DNA of 64,000 nt. Origin: Aulostomus chinensis. Its lineage: Eukaryota > Chordata > Actinopteri > Syngnathiformes > Aulostomidae. How positions within the stretch are numbered: position 1 is the stretch's first letter; every line of letters begins with the position of its first letter. Below the pieces are notes generated by a model, which saw only the letters and a list, made by a program, of their open reading frames with translations, was not told where the DNA came from and did no database searches. The DNA is taken from contig JBBMOA010000001.1 in NCBI GenBank assembly GCA_037954235.1, positions 30,587,074 to 30,651,073 on the forward strand. Reading direction: 5' to 3'. This document shows, piece after piece, positions 61,118-64,000 of this stretch. A program made the translations under genes and the position numbers.

Positions 61118-61576
61118 ACTGACCTGAGAGTTTCCAGGTGACAGTGGGGATCCTCCAGTCCAGCACCCAGCAGCTCCACTCCTGAATCCTGCAGCAGGTT
61201 CAGGCTCAGGTCCAGTTGTCTCAGACTGGAGGACTGAGAGCTGAGAACTGAAGACAGAACTGAACAACTTCTCTCTGAGAGCTTACACTTCACCAGCCTG
61301 AAGAAGAAATGGAAACATGAGCAAACATGGCGTCAACACCAACTCATCAATGATGAAATCTGTTCTCATCTCTGGTTCAGGATCAGCTTTGATATGTGGA
61401 CGTTTGGAGTTGATGCCTCATTTGCATATTTAAACAGGTTGATAGGGAACCTTCAAGAACTTTGATAGAACATTGAAATGTCATGGTGGGAAAATGAAGT
61501 CATCATTGATCCTGAAGATGTCACTAAGAGGCCTTCAGTGATGGATGATGATGTCACAGTCAAGTTGACCTTTGAC
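61118..61576. repeat. Tandem segmental duplication, copy 2
   Basis: Matches 59487-59945 at a constant offset of 1,631 bp, through exon, splice sites and intron. Confidence 0.9.
61124..61297 (-). CDS. NLR leucine-rich-repeat exon (NLRC3-like)
   Basis: A 174-bp minus-strand exon with acceptor cttcag and donor CTCTCAG|GTCAGT. It reads LVKCKLSERSCSVLSSVLSS, QSSSLRQLDLSLNLLQDSGV, ELLGAGLEDPHCHLETLR. It differs from the 59493 exon in three visible residues (VK for RG, G for C). Being upstream on the minus strand, it would be spliced before the other two. The NACHT-bearing exon expected further upstream is outside the window. The open frame and intact splice sites suggest a live gene, but this cannot be proved here. 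Confidence 0.88.
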
Positions 61577-61579
61577 CTT

Positions 61580-61850
61580 TAGGATCCGTGTCATCAGTCA
61601 GAACTGGGCAGTCCCAGTCCTGAGCAGAACCAGAAGCAGAGCCACATTTCATGGTTCTAAGTGTCTCCACTGGTTGTCTTCCAGTGTGCACATTGATGGT
61701 CCTGTTGTGGGCTTGTTGTTCAAGCACTTCCTGGTCTCCACCAGCATGTCTACTGGTCTTCAGTGGATGAACCAGTGCAGCCCCTCAGCTCCTCCTAGGA
61801 GTTTAGTCACTGCTCTAAAGTGCCCACTAAAACCTCTGGTGAGGCCCCTT
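61580..61850. other. Intron-like sequence, nothing recognised
   Basis: A 109-codon plus frame (61572-61901) has no recognisable domain and runs into the AT minisatellite. Confidence 0.3.
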
Positions 61851-61854
61851 GAGC

Positions 61855-62166
61855 TGAATATATATATATATGAAACTCTGAATATATATACGAAACTCTG
61901 AATATATTGAAATAAACTCTGAATATATATATGAAAATCTGAATATATTGAATGAAACTCTGAATATGTATACAAAACTCTGAATATATATATGAAACTC
62001 TGAATATATTGAAATAAACTCTGAATATATATATGAAAATCTTAATATATTGAATGAAACCCTGAATATATGGAATGAAACTTTGAATATATTGAATGAA
62101 ACTTTGAATATATTGAATGAAACTTTGAATATATGGAGTGAAACTCTGAATATATATATGAAACTC
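61855..62166 (+). repeat. AT-rich minisatellite, about 20-22 bp unit
   Basis: Units of gaatatatatatgaaactct with variants gaatatattgaaataaactc and gaatatatggaatgaaactt. The array resumes at about 63873 to the window end. Confidence 0.93.
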
Positions 62167-63872
62167 GACTGACGTCAGACTTCATGGCAGTGCCTGCGGG
62201 CGGCCATGTTTTTCCTTCATAGAAAAGCAGAACTATTAACGGAACACTCTGCTGTGTGTCGAGGTCCGTATTTAGATCTGTATGGTTAGCTTGATATAGT
62301 TTTCAGGTGGTTCAATGAAGGTTAAACAGTGATCGTATTTAGATCTGTATGGTTAGCTTGATATAGTTTTCAGGTGGTTCAATGAAGGTAAAACAGTGAT
62401 CGTATTTAGATCTGTATGGTTAGCTCGATATAGTTTTCAGGTGGTTCAATGAGGGTAAAACAGTGATCGTATTTAGATCTGTATGGTTAGCTCGATATAG
62501 TTTTCAGGTGGTTCAATGAAGGTAAAACAGTGATCGTATTTAGATCTGTATGGTTAGCTCGATATAGTTTTCAGGTGGTTCAATGAAGGTAAAACAGTGA
62601 TCGTATTTAGATCTGTATGGTTCGCTCGATATAGTTTTCAGGTGGTTCAATGAAGGTTAAACAGTGATCGTATTTAGATCTGTATGGTTCGCTTGATATA
62701 GTTTTCAGGTGGTTCAATGAAGGTAAAACAGTGATCGTATTTAGATCTGTATGGTTCGCTCGATATAGTTTTCAGGTGGTTCAATGAAGGTAAAACAGTG
62801 ATCGTATTTAGATCTGTATGGTTCGCTCGATATAGTTTTCAGGTGGTTCAATGAAGGTTAAACAGTGATCGTATTTAGATCTGTATGGTTCGCTCGATAT
62901 AGTTTTCAGGTGGTTCAATGAAGGTAAAACAGTGATCGTATTTAGATCTGTATGGTTAGCTCGATATAGTTTTCAGGTGGTTCAATGAAGGTAAAACAGT
63001 GATCGTATTTAGATCTGTATGGTTAGCTCAATATAGTTTTCGGGTGGTTCAATGAAGGTAAAACAGTGATCGTATTTAGATCTGTATGGTTCGCTCGATA
63101 TAGTTTTCAGGTGGTTCAATGAAGGTAAAACAGTGATCGTATTTAGATCTGTATGGTTAGCTCGATATAGTTTTCAGGTGGTTCAATGAAGGTAAAACAG
63201 TGATTGTATTTAGATCTGTATGGTTCGCTTGATATAGTTTTCAGGTGGTTCAATGAAGGTAAAACAGTGATCGTATTTAGATCTGTATGGTTCGCTTGAT
63301 ATAGTTTTCAGGTGGTTCAATGAAGGTTAAACAGTGATCGTATTTAGATCTGTATGGTTAGCTTGATATAGTTTTCAGGTGGTTCAATGAAGGTAAAACA
63401 GTGATCATATTTAGATCTGTATGGTTAGCTCGATATAGTTTTCAGGTGGTTCAATGAAGGTAAAACAGTGATCGTATTTAGATCTGTATGGTTCGTTCGA
63501 TATAGTTTTCAGGTGGTTCAATGAAGGTTAAACAGTGATCGTATTTAGATCTGTATGGTTCGCTTGATTTAGTTTTCAGGTGGATCAATGAAGGTAAAAC
63601 AGTGATCGGCCATGCGTAATGGCACTGTGCTCTGACGCGGCACTTCTCCGGGACTGGAGAAGCTGCTGCAGCTGCAGGGATTTCGTGAACTGAAAGGGTA
63701 GCTCTTCATATATTGTTCATATACAGTAAGAATCGCCCACATTCATAGACCAATGCAGGCTGAACGTAAGTTTAGTCCTGAACATTTTTGATGATCGGCG
63801 ACACATTGTCAGCTTTGGACACGTTACTCACACAGCGGACTGTGGACAGACAGACAAATGCAAATGAGATTT
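62167..63872. mobile_element. Block interrupting the AT minisatellite, possible transposon
   Basis: Non-AT-rich flanks (62167-62266 with tgacgtcagacttcatggca and ctgcgggcggccatg; 63608-63872 with gccatgcgtaatgg and gctgctgcagctgcaggg) surround a 20-copy minisatellite, and the same AT minisatellite lies on both sides. An insertion carrying an internal VNTR is the simplest reading. I could not define terminal repeats. Confidence 0.35.
62267..63607 (+). repeat. Minisatellite, 67-bp unit, twenty copies
   Basis: The word cgtatttagatctgtatgg recurs every 67 bp from 62267; the last unit ends at 63607, exactly 20 units. Variants are few: ggttagc versus ggttcgc, cttgat versus ctcgat, ggttaaac versus ggtaaaac. 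Confidence 0.97.
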
Positions 63873-64000
63873 GCCGAAACCTTGAATATATTGAATGAAA
63901 CTGAATATATATATGAAACTCTGAATATATATATGAAACTCTGAATATATGGAATGAAAATCTGAATATATGGAATGAAACTGAATATATATATTCAGAG
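63873..64000 (+). repeat. AT-rich minisatellite, continuation
   Basis: The same gaatatatatatgaaactct units as at 61855-62166 continue to the window edge. Confidence 0.92.

Noticed and set aside
61855..62166. TATA boxes in the tatatatat runs
   Set aside because: They are part of a minisatellite unit and have no gene beside them.

Overview
The window looks like teleost fish nuclear DNA. No tool was run: family names rest on recognised motifs, and repeat periods were measured by hand from landmark words. Evidence for a bony fish is a set of 174-bp leucine-rich-repeat exons of the fish NLRC3-like (NLR-C) type, a tRNA-derived SINE of the teleost kind, decayed Penelope-like, L2-like, piggyBac, PIF/Harbinger and hAT-like elements, and eukaryotic (Pol III type) tRNA genes.

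Layout. (1) Positions 1-37877 are one unbroken satellite array of monomers about 43-44 bp long, all in one orientation except one 53-bp inverted piece. The first 7.15 kb is a simple family (A). The rest is a diverged family (B) built from several monomer types, often in a four-monomer cycle of about 173 bp, with larger duplications of 519, 694 and about 1,680-1,720 bp. There are no genes here; the short open frames are by-products of the repeats. (2) Positions 37878-41750 hold unique sequence, a possible decayed exon, and a roughly 960-bp TTAA-flanked DNA transposon with a C13/G14 hairpin. (3) Positions 41760-53940 are a tRNA-rich segment: four intact tRNA genes (Ser-GCT, Lys-CTT, Leu-TAG, Ala-CGC) and four damaged ones (Ala, His, Ala, Glu), among transposon remnants. 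Two inverted repeat pairs (41.76-43.28 kb with 53.63-53.94 kb; 45.77-46.08 kb with 51.03-51.36 kb) are nested within it. The outer pair carries paralogous tRNA-Ala copies, and one arm was later split by an internally deleted Penelope-like element that keeps a hammerhead-ribozyme core. (4) Positions 53940-57400 hold unrecognised sequence, a 41-bp minisatellite and a 67-bp minisatellite. (5) Positions 58052-61297 carry three minus-strand LRR exons of an NLR gene whose NACHT part, if present, lies beyond the right edge. Two of these exons and their introns are a 1.63-kb tandem duplication. (6) Positions 61855-64000 are an AT-rich minisatellite interrupted by a block holding exactly twenty 67-bp units.

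No operon-like cooperation exists. The functional content is the tRNA genes and the NLR exon fragment; most of the rest is satellite, minisatellite and dead transposons. I did not find a convincing new biological system. The most informative items are the hierarchical satellite with its micro-inversion, the Penelope element truncated next to its ribozyme cleavage site, and the inverted tRNA-Ala paralogues.
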